Part shown: one piece after another, positions 16,301 through 23,258 of the stretch
Position numbering within the stretch: the stretch's first letter is position 1
Layout: the number at the start of each line of letters is the position of its first letter
Origin: Halieaceae bacterium
Lineage (GTDB): Bacteria; Pseudomonadota; Gammaproteobacteria; Pseudomonadales; Halieaceae
Direction: 5' to 3'
NCBI GenBank assembly: GCA_003523185.1
Contig: DPGN01000051.1
Location: forward strand, 23,793 to 49,997
DNA: 26,205 bases
Notes under the pieces: model-generated
Told to the model about the DNA's origin: nothing
Databases searched by the model: none
What the model saw: only the letters and a program-made list of their open reading frames with translations
Made by a program: the position numbers and the translations under genes

Positions 16301-16411
16301 TGAAACAGCACTGCTGCCTCCACCCCCACACGCATTAATGAGCGCAGCGATGAGCCCGATACCTAAGAGACGGCTGTGACGATACAAACGATCAACCATG
16401 AGTAACCCCAT
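13322..16411 (-). CDS. Multimodular GH16 endo-beta-glucanase (laminarinase-like) lipoprotein
   Basis: A 1029-residue secreted enzyme. A lipoprotein signal ends at the lipobox INAC (Cys28), followed by GGGGSS, a surface-tether-like linker. The GH16 domain runs from about 45 to 315; its catalytic motif is GEVDIMEVV with Glu179 as nucleophile, Asp181, and Glu184 as acid/base. The methionine insertion (ExDxxE) is the laminarinase-type form, which points to beta-1,3-glucan cleavage. After it come four beta-sandwich-like modules at about 351-517, 540-722, 740-876 and 883-1018. The first two resemble the C-terminal modules of the GH3 enzymes here; the last two are repeats of each other. GH16 alone needs about 270 residues, so nearly 70% of the protein is accessory. 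ATG at 16411 is taken; Met5 is possible. Upstream on the same strand lies the LytTR regulator, 125 bp away. Confidence 0.93.
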   Translation of the reverse strand: MGLLMVDRLYRHSRLLGIGLIAALINACGGGGSSAVSPETTAFYVEETEEEWGLVWSDEFDGSSVDESNWTFQLGDGSDYGLPAGWGNGERQWYQPDNATIGVADIDGQDESVLVITAKEEQAGGLPYTSSRMRSIGKFDFKYGRVEMRAKAAAGQGLWSAIWMMPSDSPYGTWAASGEVDIMEVVNAGTENQGVFMAAHHGFEWPQNQIVTAPADVDDASQWHTYALEWSSDFLRWYVDGEHLRTVKAESYYSYFFKDNESGYELAADPSAPFNQDFHLIVNLAVGGNGPVWVNNADVDGSTLEVDYIRVYKCQEGAPGGVGCNENANRDAEDPATPDAFVPGPSEAYAYESVLFGDAGLETLTWPSGERELVAEVGFANDGAIAVSADEAAVSIVSTGGGNAVINAADDLPFELTNFYGAGELKFEMYIDSSGTAPFSDLLIKMDSGYPAFGQQTLSVSDLPKDEWFSYSIPVKDFVNTPNGTEGALNLQSVINLMVVEPTAAASLKLRNISLKCGTPYKRGCGIKPPAVEGDGSTLVVLDELGLAGGYWSLLGIGAADSRDDFAVPYYESNSLNHITWSNNSEGLLVTFNLNAFGVWYVRSPEPGVDLSAYEDTGVLRFELKAPEPTLDAGLTFKVENTYPQGTGEMSLSPYISEIVPNEWFLVEIPVPDLLASPNLGPDGNALGATLDIEAVQTALALYPVEPQAGLSFEIRNVRYENDPVALGCPAPPKLLGAANMEFSFGGTSITNGVYTWPQGAPNGDGWGGFANSNEDLFPMEFPNGGFYTFDAGVPSFDVDGPANVRFVVEFAPHPNNQPSHSTDLVTIDSAELKRYTAQIPPLSLPANTFNNGPLFYVATGGVGVELANVNVYRYRDACDLIAATFGENQFGNTTYDSDTGAFEFPSSAEGWGGFGNSEEDLYPIELPRGGKITFSAAIPDPGDGSDPVPVDVRFVFEKAPHPDNEPLFATDAVTVTGTDVVEYEIVVPALEGFVYNNFLMYLNTRDAPVIVSDVVISVNGAGLAEEED

Positions 16412-16536
16412 TTGAATTTTTGACGGTTTAGTTAGATTTAGTAGCCTGCTTTATCCCACATCGCGCCGCATCACTTAATACAAACGCGACGATAAGGACT
16501 CTGAGCGAGACAAGTGGGAAAGCGCCTAAATCCGGC
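16412..16536. promoter_or_regulatory. Upstream region of GH16
   Basis: These 125 bp separate the regulator stop from the GH16 start. They contain GTGGGATAAAGCAGG on the minus strand at 16445-16459, 34 bp before the ATG, and a plus-strand AGTGGGAAAGCGCC at 16513-16526. I see no terminator, so GH16 could be read from its own promoter as well as by read-through from the kinase-regulator genes. Confidence 0.5.
16445..16459 (-). promoter_or_regulatory. Shared GTGGGATAAAGCAGG element upstream of GH16
   Basis: Near-copy of the element upstream of the GH3 operon (6446-6461); the two differ by one missing A and one base. Both sit 33-34 bp from their start codons. This suggests joint control of the two hydrolase genes, by inference. 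Confidence 0.45.
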
Positions 16537-17322
16537 TTATCCCATGAGGTCTTGAACGGCGGATCGGTAGTTTCGACTAACTTTTAAACTGACGTCATCG
16601 TCAAGGTGTAATAGGCATTCGCCTTTAGGTATCGCATCGACGGAGCGAACTTTATTGAGGTTCACAATGGTTGATCGATGAATGCGGACGAACTCTGACG
16701 TGAGCTTTTTCTCTAACTCTTTCATCGTTGAGCGAAGAATGTAAGTCTGATTGCCCGCATGCACACACATGTAATCCCCCGCCGCGTCAATCCAGTCTAT
16801 CGTCTCCAGTTCAACGAGGTGCGTATGCGGGCCATCCTTAATCGGCAGTCGTGTCGGCTTATCTTGCGCGTCACCCGCCAGCAACTCACTACCGCCCTCG
16901 AGACCTGCGATGGCCGCTACTGCTGCCTCTTTACCACTTTGCAGGGCAACGGATAACAAGCGATCCTTTGCACGCAGAACTGCTTCGCTAACACGCTCTG
17001 CCACGAATGGTTTGAGTAGGTAATCAACAGCATTAGCTTCAAATGCTCGGACGGCGTACTCGTCGTAAGCAGTAGCAAATACCACAACGGGCATAACGTC
17101 ACTTTGACATCGCTTGACCACATCCAGCCCATTCAAACCCGGCATCTGGATGTCTAGAAACATCAGATCGACCGTCTGTTGCTGAAGCGCCGCCAAAGCT
17201 TCCCGTCCACTCCGGCATCGACCCACGATATTCACATCAGGCACCGATTCTAGGAGCGTCTCCATGTAATCAAGTGCGAGCGGCTCGTCATCAACAATTA
17301 GAACCCGCAAAGATTGTGTCAT
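16537..17322 (-). CDS. LytTR-family response regulator
   Basis: A 261-residue two-component regulator. The receiver domain covers about 5-120, with the acidic pair Asp11-Asp12, the phosphoacceptor Asp57 in LMFLDIQMPG and Lys104 in YLLKPF. A LytTR DNA-binding domain follows at about 155-260 (IDWIDAAGDYMCVHAG, then FVRIHRSTIVNLNKV). LytTR regulators bind direct repeats upstream of their targets. The ATG overlaps the kinase stop by 4 bp, so the pair is translationally coupled. It is the only DNA-binding regulator visible in the window and the neighbour of GH16, which makes control of the glucan genes likely but unproven. Confidence 0.93.
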   Translation of the reverse strand: MTQSLRVLIVDDEPLALDYMETLLESVPDVNIVGRCRSGREALAALQQQTVDLMFLDIQMPGLNGLDVVKRCQSDVMPVVVFATAYDEYAVRAFEANAVDYLLKPFVAERVSEAVLRAKDRLLSVALQSGKEAAVAAIAGLEGGSELLAGDAQDKPTRLPIKDGPHTHLVELETIDWIDAAGDYMCVHAGNQTYILRSTMKELEKKLTSEFVRIHRSTIVNLNKVRSVDAIPKGECLLHLDDDVSLKVSRNYRSAVQDLMG

Positions 17323-18473
17323 TTTGGATTGCCTCTCGTGGGTAAGTGTAGCGCAAGCTTCAAACCACCCAATCGAGAGGTCGATGCGTTGAAGCTAAAG
17401 CCGTCACCGTATAAATTTTCTAGCCGCTCTGCTGTACTTCGCAGCCCAAACCTGGGCGTCTCGAACAAATCTGAGAGTTCGGGCTGCTTTTCATCTTCGC
17501 CGGAGCCACTATCTTCAACACTTAAGACCAATTGTTGGTCCGTTAACTTTGCGGTGATGAGAATGTGTCCACCCTCTTCAGCTCGGCCGATAGCGTGCTT
17601 AATTGCATTCTCCACTAGCGGCTGAAGAAGCAGACTGGGGACCTGTATTGGAAGCGCACGAGGATCGATCTCTTGCTCAACAATTAAGCGGTCCGAGAAG
17701 CGCACCTGCTCGATCCGCAAATAGAGATCAAGCGCCTCTATTTCATCTCTCAGCGGGATTGTGATGTTTCTGTCGGACTCAAGAGAGAATCGAAGAAAGG
17801 TCGACAACTCCGCAATCATGCTCTGCGCATCCTGGCTGCGCTTAGTGCTCACCAGTGATGCGATGGAGTTCAAGGTGTTGAATAGAAAATGTGGGTTCAA
17901 CTGGTAGCGAAGCAATTTTAATTGCGCTTCTCGCGCAGCCGACTCAGCCGAGACCAGCTTAAATGCCTCCTTTCGGCGACCCGCCTCCAGAACAAGCAAC
18001 GTCTCTTTCTCGCCCTGAAGAAGCTGCGCAAACTTTACGAGGTGGTACAGCAGAACCCAGGCGAGAAAAACGAAAAGAGATGCGAAAAACCAGCCGCCAA
18101 AATCACCCCACAAGCCTGTCTCATCGGTCAACGTCATGAGCAACTGCAGGCGAAAAGCTGTCCACACTGCGGCACCAATAACTGTGAGTGCACTTGCCGT
18201 GAGCACCCTATTCCAGGGGCTCCATGACCATGACTGCTTAATGGCTGTCCTTAGAGGCGCGCACAGGAGAAAGCCCCCCACGGACTGGATGAGGTTGTGT
18301 GCAATGTAAGCGAATTCCAACTGATCATACGGAAGAGACAGGCTCACCAGCGTAACGACCGAAAGACCAATCCAGCCTCCCGCATTCAGTAGCCAGAATA
18401 AACGATCCGAGTCTGTCACCGTTCGTGAGAAGAACTGAGTGAATGATCCGGTTTGAGTCTGAGCTTGGTTCAC
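17319..18473 (-). CDS. LytS-type sensor histidine kinase
   Basis: A 384-residue membrane kinase. Four hydrophobic segments lie at about 25-48, 53-73, 90-112 and 126-148, with only short loops and no recognisable extracellular sensor domain. A coiled linker (about 150-185) leads to the His-kinase domain with phosphoacceptor His195 in LLRYQLNPHFLFNTLNS, then an ATPase domain with an N-box (VENAIKHAIG) and DSGSGEDE. The start codon is GTG at 18473, with GAGG about 10 bp upstream; no ATG upstream fits. It overlaps the LytTR regulator by 4 bp, its obvious partner. It begins only 33 bp after the 3-hydroxyacyl-CoA dehydrogenase on the same strand, so it may be cotranscribed with it. What it senses cannot be told from sequence. 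Confidence 0.92.
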   Translation of the reverse strand: MNQAQTQTGSFTQFFSRTVTDSDRLFWLLNAGGWIGLSVVTLVSLSLPYDQLEFAYIAHNLIQSVGGFLLCAPLRTAIKQSWSWSPWNRVLTASALTVIGAAVWTAFRLQLLMTLTDETGLWGDFGGWFFASLFVFLAWVLLYHLVKFAQLLQGEKETLLVLEAGRRKEAFKLVSAESAAREAQLKLLRYQLNPHFLFNTLNSIASLVSTKRSQDAQSMIAELSTFLRFSLESDRNITIPLRDEIEALDLYLRIEQVRFSDRLIVEQEIDPRALPIQVPSLLLQPLVENAIKHAIGRAEEGGHILITAKLTDQQLVLSVEDSGSGEDEKQPELSDLFETPRFGLRSTAERLENLYGDGFSFNASTSRLGGLKLALHLPTRGNPK

Positions 18474-18506
18474 ACTATGGCTACCTCGAGGAAATCGGCG
18501 CTACGC

Positions 18507-19796
18507 CTAAACCTTCAATCCTCCGGTATCGATATCGACGAACCGACCACCTGTGGATACGAGCTCTTCGAGTAATGGTGATACACGAATGGACTGATCA
18601 CTAGCGGCTAGGTCTTTCATGACAGCGAGCACTTTCTCGGCTCCCAGCATATCGGCGTAATACATGACGCCACCCTTGTCCAAAGGCCAGCCATAACCAT
18701 TGATCCACACTACATCGATGTCGCTGGGTCTCTGCGCTTTGTTCTCTTCCAGAATAGCGAGAGCCTCATTGATCATGGGTATCACGCAACGATCGATAAT
18801 GGCTTCTGGTGACAAGGTCGCATCACCCGCGCCGGTGATTTCACGAATGATCCCTGCAGTGATTTCAGACGGTACATTTTTTCGATTTTCGTCGTAATCA
18901 TAATAGCCTGCGCCCGTCTTTTGACCACGCCGATCGAGCTCACAGAGCGCATCGCGAATGGGGTTAGCGGTCTTCGCGCCTTTCTTCCAGCCAATATCCA
19001 AACCGGCTAGATCGGACATTTGGAAAGGTCCCATTTTGAATCCAAACTCGTTGAAAGCGGCGTCAATATCCCAAGGCATAATGCCCTCGTAGATTAGGGC
19101 GTTTGCCTGATATTGACGCGCAAATAAGATTCGATTGCCTACAAAACCCGGGCACACCCCAACCAAGGTCGCCACTTTGCCAATGTGACGAGCGAGGTCC
19201 ACCGAGGTCGCGACGACATCGTCTGCAGTCTTTTCGGCCCGCACAATTTCAAGTAGGCGCATGACGTTCGCCGGAGAAAAGAAGTGCAGGCCAATCACAT
19301 CCTCTGGTCGCGTAGTGACCGAAGCGATTTCGTCGATATTGAGCGCTGACGTATTGGTGGCAAGTATTGCGCCAGGTTTAGCGATCTTATCGAGTTGACT
19401 GAAGACGGACTTCTTAATGTCCATGTCTTCGAATACCGCCTCGATAATGAGATCGCAGTCAGCCAAAGCAGACAGGTCTAACGAGGGGGTATAGCAGTTC
19501 ATGCAAATATCGACTTCTTCCTGCGGGAAGCGTCCACGATCAGCGCTACGCTGATAATTTTTACGGATCGTTATCAGCCCGCGATCAAGCGCCTCCTGTT
19601 TTGTCTCAACGATAGTCACCGGAAGACCGGCCGATGCGAAGTTCATTGAAATACCGCCGCCCATCGTCCCTGCGCCGATGATGCCGACTCGCTCGATTTT
19701 TCGGCAAGGAAGGTCGTTCCCCATTCCCTTAACATTCCATGCTTCCTGAGCCGCTTGTTGCAAATAGGCCGCGACGCGAGCGTCTGAATCCGTCAT
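18507..19796 (-). CDS. 3-hydroxyacyl-CoA dehydrogenase (no hydratase domain)
   Basis: A 429-residue NAD-dependent beta-oxidation enzyme. After about 35 residues comes the Rossmann motif VGIIGAGTMGGGI (37-49). The catalytic His171 lies in VIGLHFFSPANVM and is followed by PGFVGNRI near 223. Two helical C-terminal domains complete it (about 225-300 and 325-415). It has the shape of the dehydrogenase half of FadB/FadJ-type fusions, including both C-terminal domains and a linker-like N-terminus, but the crotonase half is absent. It oxidises 3-hydroxyacyl-CoA to 3-ketoacyl-CoA in the cytoplasm. The hydratase step would have to come from another gene, for example a crotonase such as the one at the left edge. 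ATG at 19796; the leader upstream is 126 bp. Confidence 0.92.
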   Translation of the reverse strand: MTDSDARVAAYLQQAAQEAWNVKGMGNDLPCRKIERVGIIGAGTMGGGISMNFASAGLPVTIVETKQEALDRGLITIRKNYQRSADRGRFPQEEVDICMNCYTPSLDLSALADCDLIIEAVFEDMDIKKSVFSQLDKIAKPGAILATNTSALNIDEIASVTTRPEDVIGLHFFSPANVMRLLEIVRAEKTADDVVATSVDLARHIGKVATLVGVCPGFVGNRILFARQYQANALIYEGIMPWDIDAAFNEFGFKMGPFQMSDLAGLDIGWKKGAKTANPIRDALCELDRRGQKTGAGYYDYDENRKNVPSEITAGIIREITGAGDATLSPEAIIDRCVIPMINEALAILEENKAQRPSDIDVVWINGYGWPLDKGGVMYYADMLGAEKVLAVMKDLAASDQSIRVSPLLEELVSTGGRFVDIDTGGLKV

Positions 19797-19922
19797 CGAA
19801 TTAACCTCTTATTGTTTGCTTGTGTTGTTGATTGTCTCTTTATGAGGACCTGACACGTGAACTCAAGCGCTCGCGATACGCCCTCTTATGGTGATGCATC
19901 ATACCGTCACCAGCTCCTAATG
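19797..19922. other. Intergenic leader of 3-hydroxyacyl-CoA dehydrogenase
   Basis: It holds TGGTGA and TCACCA arms 12 bp apart (about 19888-19911) and two copies of CCTCTTAT. Neither is strong enough to name. It probably contains the dehydrogenase promoter. No frame here continues a crotonase domain. Confidence 0.3.
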
Positions 19923-20342
19923 CTAGCGGGGTGAAAGCCCTGAATCCATGTCGTATTGCAGTCCGCCCTCTGTAATCTCGACCCACGCGTGTTTGGTTGT
20001 CGTCCACCCATGAACCTTGGGCCGCAAGTCCGATGTCTGTTCTAGCAACCCTGAGAACACATAGGCGGTCGTTGGGGCACGTTCCACAACCACATAGGCT
20101 GGAGACCCACAATCACTGCAGAAGTGTCGGCGTACCGTGCGACTACTCACCGTATCGCGATCAGCAAAACACTTTGGGTCCCCATCGACGCTCAAATTAT
20201 CGAGCGCTACTGCGAGAAACGGCGCGCAGGCACTGCCCGACTGCAACTGACAGTTTTTGCAGTGGCACACATCCAATTCAGCATTGTCGTCATTGATGGT
20301 TAGTTTTATTTGCCCACAAAGGCACTGACCTGTGCGTTCCAT
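19923..20342 (-). CDS. GFA / CENP-V-like zinc-binding protein
   Basis: A 139-residue protein of the family named after glutathione-dependent formaldehyde-activating enzyme. Zinc-binding cysteines appear in the usual three clusters: C7 and C9 (QCLCGQIKL), C26/C28/C31 (CHCKNCQ) and C75/C78 (FCSDCGSP). The frame stays open to 20657, but the ATG at 20342 is chosen because GAGGGGG (20347-20353) lies 4 bp upstream and the domain starts directly there. The extra residues upstream include a proline run and are unlikely protein. Most family members have no proven enzyme activity; some act in thiol-adduct chemistry. It is divergent from the second GH3, with 154 bp shared. No link with glucan use is evident. 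Confidence 0.88.
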   Translation of the reverse strand: MERTGQCLCGQIKLTINDDNAELDVCHCKNCQLQSGSACAPFLAVALDNLSVDGDPKCFADRDTVSSRTVRRHFCSDCGSPAYVVVERAPTTAYVFSGLLEQTSDLRPKVHGWTTTKHAWVEITEGGLQYDMDSGLSPR

Positions 20343-20496
20343 ACAGCCCCCTCTATCCTGCCGCACAGGCCAACGACTGATGGTCCAACAATCTACAACG
20401 AACATGGGTCGCTTTTTGGGTCCGTTTAATCCCATTAGCATTGAGTTGCCAACCGCTTGTCGGCAACGTGGCGCGATCCGCTCAGGGCTTAAAACT
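20343..20496. promoter_or_regulatory. Divergent region GFA / second GH3 with GTTGCC dyad
   Basis: The region contains a 6+11+6 dyad, GTTGCC (20445-20450) and GGCAAC (20462-20467), ending 30 bp before the GH3 ATG. Such a site could be an operator. The shared GTGGGATAAAG element of the other two hydrolase genes is not found here. Confidence 0.4.
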
Positions 20497-23211
20497 ATGA
20501 TTCCAATGCGCTCGCTACTCAGCTTCACCCTCTGTCTCTCAATTCTAAGTGCTTGCGGCGGCGGTGGCGGCGGTTCCTCTCTGCCTCCGACCGTCGTGAC
20601 ACCCGATACCACGGCACCGGTGATAACACTTAATGGTGAAGCTGCAGTACAAATCAACGAAGGTGAGGCCTACGAAGAGCAAGGAGCGACCGCGCAAGAC
20701 AACGTTGACGGCTCAGTCGATGTTATCGTGAGCGGTGAAGTCGGTTCTGAACCCGGGGTTTATACCTTGACTTACACGGCCACGGACGCGGCAGGAAACT
20801 CGAGTCAGGTGACTCGCACAGTCACCGTAGTAGCAGCGCAGTTCGATTTGTTCAGTGCAAGCGCAACCGAAATTGTCGAGGCCATGACGCTTGCCCAGAA
20901 AGTGGGTCAAATGATTCAGCCTGAGATTGCCTATATCACTCCAGAAGAAATTACGGAGTACGGTATTGGGAGTGTGCTAAATGGCGGTGGTAGCCATCCG
21001 AATGGCAATCGCGCGGCCACACCCGAGGAGTGGCTCGCCTACGCCAGATCACTACGAGCAGCCTCACTTGAAACTTCGCCCAGTAGCCTAGGTGTTCCCA
21101 TCATCTGGGGCACTGATGCGGTTCATGGACACAACAACGTCCGCGGCGCCACGATTTTTCCGCACAACATCGGTTTGGGTGCCATTAACGATCCACAGTT
21201 GATCGGTGAAATTGCAGTAGCAACAGCGCGCGAAGTCGCCGCAACCGGCATTGACTGGACATTTGCGCCAACGCTTGCACAAGCAAAAGACTACCGATGG
21301 GGTCGAACCTACGAAAGCTATTCATATGACCCAGATCTCGTGGAAGCCTATGGCCGGGCCATGGTTGAAGGAATCGAAGGTGAAGGCCTCGCTGCCACAG
21401 CAAAGCATTTTATTGGCGACGGTGGCACCACCGCAGGCAGAGACCAAGGCAACACAGAACTGAGCACTGTAGAGCTCCTAGCTCAGCACGGATCGGGCTA
21501 CACAGGCGCATTTGATGCCGCTGTGGATACGGTCATGGCCACCTTCAACAGCGTCAATGGTGTAAAAGTCCATGGATCAAAATTCTTGCTCACCGATGTT
21601 CTTCGTGGGCAATTAGGCTTCGACGGTATGGTTATTTCAGACTGGAACGGCATCGGGCAGGTCCAGGGATGCTCGGATACCAGCTGCGCCCAGGCGATCA
21701 ATGCCGGTATCGATATGGTGATGGTCCCAACACAATGGCGCGCGTTCAGAAACAACCTCATCAATCAGATTGAGACAGGTCAGGTGTCAGAAACTCGCAT
21801 CGACGAAGCCGTGACACGCATTATCGAACTCAAACAAAAACTGGGGCTTATCGATCGCAACTTTGATCCAGCCAGACAACCCGTCGAGGTTGTCGGTAGC
21901 GCTGCCCACCGCGAAATTGCGAGGGAAGCAGTTCGCCGCTCGCAGGTACTCTTGAAAAATAACGGTCAGGTCTTACCACTACGTCCAAACCAACGTATTT
22001 TGCTCGTCGGTAGTGCGGCAGACAGCGTGCCACTGCAAGCGGGTGGTTGGTCTGTCACCTGGCAGGGAACAGGTACAACCAATGGCGATTTTCCTGGCGC
22101 TACAACCATTCGCGATGCTTTCACGGATGCCGTTGAAGCAGCGGGTGGCGCTTTGGACTATTCGGCCTCGGGCAGTTTTTCGACCACGCCCGACGCGGTC
22201 ATCGTTGTTCTTTCAGAACAGCCCTATGCCGAGGGCAACGGCGATCTCCAAAATCTCGACTGGGGTGATAGTGGTGTCTTGAACCAAGTACAGGGCCTGA
22301 GAGAGTCGGGTATCCCGGTCATCACGCTGCTGATGAGTGGTAGACCTATGTTTATTAATCCCGAGCTAAACCTATCTGATGCCCTCGTAGCGAGCTGGCT
22401 GCCGGGCACTGAAGCGGCCGGCATCGCCGATGTGCTGTTTACCAATATTCAGGGAAATATGGTGTACGACATGACCGGTCGCCTCAGTTTCAGCTGGCCC
22501 GGTGGCGATATCAATCCATCAAATGCAGAAGCGCCCGTCGCCGCTGACCTCTTTGATCGTGGCTATGGATTGTCTTACGCCGATACTCAGGATCTCCCAA
22601 CACTGACGGAAGACCCAAATAATACCGAGTCGGGCATTGTCGAGGATTCTGGCTCGGGGGGTGGAACGGGAGGCGGTAATCCAAACGCGGATCCTTTCTG
22701 GGTTTTCAAGAATGGCAGTTTCAATGACGCTTTCGACCTGGGCGTACGAGGGTATGACGAAGCCATCCAATATGGCCTGTGCATTAATGATGGCGGCTTT
22801 AAGTGCCCTAGTATTAGCTGGTCTCTGGTCAATGACGTCGATCGGGCAGAGGTTTTTGAGGTTTTTCATGAGCCTAATTCAGTCGCTGCAGCCGTATTCG
22901 TTGAATCGTCAAACCCTTTAGATCTCACCGACTATCAACGAGGCCGGTTTGTATTCGATCTTAAGCACGTTGAGGGTCCAAATAACTATTGGGTCAAGCT
23001 CGACTGTTTCTATGCAGAGGGCTGCTTTTCTAATTTCATCAATGTGCAAGTCGCACCCGGTGATGATTGGCAAACCATTGAACTTCCAGTTTCTCTGTTT
23101 ACAAATTCCGGGTTGAACTTGGCACGTGTGAATACTGGAATCGTTATTGCGGGCTCAGACCATAATGGAACCCGCTTCCGAATCGATAACGTGCGATTCG
23201 AAGCGGAGTAA
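20497..23211 (+). CDS. GH3 exo-beta-glucosidase lipoprotein with Ig-like and C-terminal modules
   Basis: A 904-residue paralogue of the GH3 at 3894. ATG 20497 is chosen because it directly precedes a lipoprotein signal (lipobox LSAC, Cys20) and AGGG lies about 9 bp upstream; the frame is open back to 20332 but those residues overlap the divergent gene start. Order: Gly/Ser tether (21-28); a bacterial Ig-like domain of the DUF5011 sort at about 36-112 (TTAPVITLNG ... YTLTYTATDAAGN); GH3 N-domain about 120-455 with WGTDAVHGHNN at 204, KHFIGDGGT at 303 and nucleophile Asp382 in VISDWNG; GH3 C-domain about 475-695 with SEQPYAE (Glu574, Glu579); Gly-rich linker 718-727; and a C-terminal beta-sandwich at about 733-904. 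It should remove glucose from beta-glucan oligomers at the surface or in the periplasm. Transcribed alone. Confidence 0.93.
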   Translation: MIPMRSLLSFTLCLSILSACGGGGGGSSLPPTVVTPDTTAPVITLNGEAAVQINEGEAYEEQGATAQDNVDGSVDVIVSGEVGSEPGVYTLTYTATDAAGNSSQVTRTVTVVAAQFDLFSASATEIVEAMTLAQKVGQMIQPEIAYITPEEITEYGIGSVLNGGGSHPNGNRAATPEEWLAYARSLRAASLETSPSSLGVPIIWGTDAVHGHNNVRGATIFPHNIGLGAINDPQLIGEIAVATAREVAATGIDWTFAPTLAQAKDYRWGRTYESYSYDPDLVEAYGRAMVEGIEGEGLAATAKHFIGDGGTTAGRDQGNTELSTVELLAQHGSGYTGAFDAAVDTVMATFNSVNGVKVHGSKFLLTDVLRGQLGFDGMVISDWNGIGQVQGCSDTSCAQAINAGIDMVMVPTQWRAFRNNLINQIETGQVSETRIDEAVTRIIELKQKLGLIDRNFDPARQPVEVVGSAAHREIAREAVRRSQVLLKNNGQVLPLRPNQRILLVGSAADSVPLQAGGWSVTWQGTGTTNGDFPGATTIRDAFTDAVEAAGGALDYSASGSFSTTPDAVIVVLSEQPYAEGNGDLQNLDWGDSGVLNQVQGLRESGIPVITLLMSGRPMFINPELNLSDALVASWLPGTEAAGIADVLFTNIQGNMVYDMTGRLSFSWPGGDINPSNAEAPVAADLFDRGYGLSYADTQDLPTLTEDPNNTESGIVEDSGSGGGTGGGNPNADPFWVFKNGSFNDAFDLGVRGYDEAIQYGLCINDGGFKCPSISWSLVNDVDRAEVFEVFHEPNSVAAAVFVESSNPLDLTDYQRGRFVFDLKHVEGPNNYWVKLDCFYAEGCFSNFINVQVAPGDDWQTIELPVSLFTNSGLNLARVNTGIVIAGSDHNGTRFRIDNVRFEAE

Positions 23212-23234
23212 ATGGGCGGATAGATCGATTGATC

Positions 23235-23258
23235 GGTGGGCTGTTATGCCAGCCCGCC
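23235..23258. other. Hairpin at the convergent GH3 / SSADH ends
   Basis: GGGCTG (23238-23243) pairs with CAGCCC (23250-23255), extendable by two pairs. It covers the stop codon of the minus-strand gene. No T-run follows on either strand, so it is not a standard terminator; it may still slow or end transcription. Confidence 0.35.

Noticed and set aside
18474..18506. GGCG-tag-CGCC mini hairpin between dehydrogenase and kinase
   Set aside because: Stem of only about four pairs and no T-run; too weak to call a terminator.
20332..20496. N-terminal extension of the second GH3
   Set aside because: A lipoprotein signal begins at 20497; the upstream residues would block secretion and overlap the divergent gene's start.
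20343..20657. N-terminal extension of the GFA protein
   Set aside because: The strong ribosome site GAGGGGG at 20347-20353 and the family's normal start point to 20342; the extension would also run into the divergent GH3 gene.
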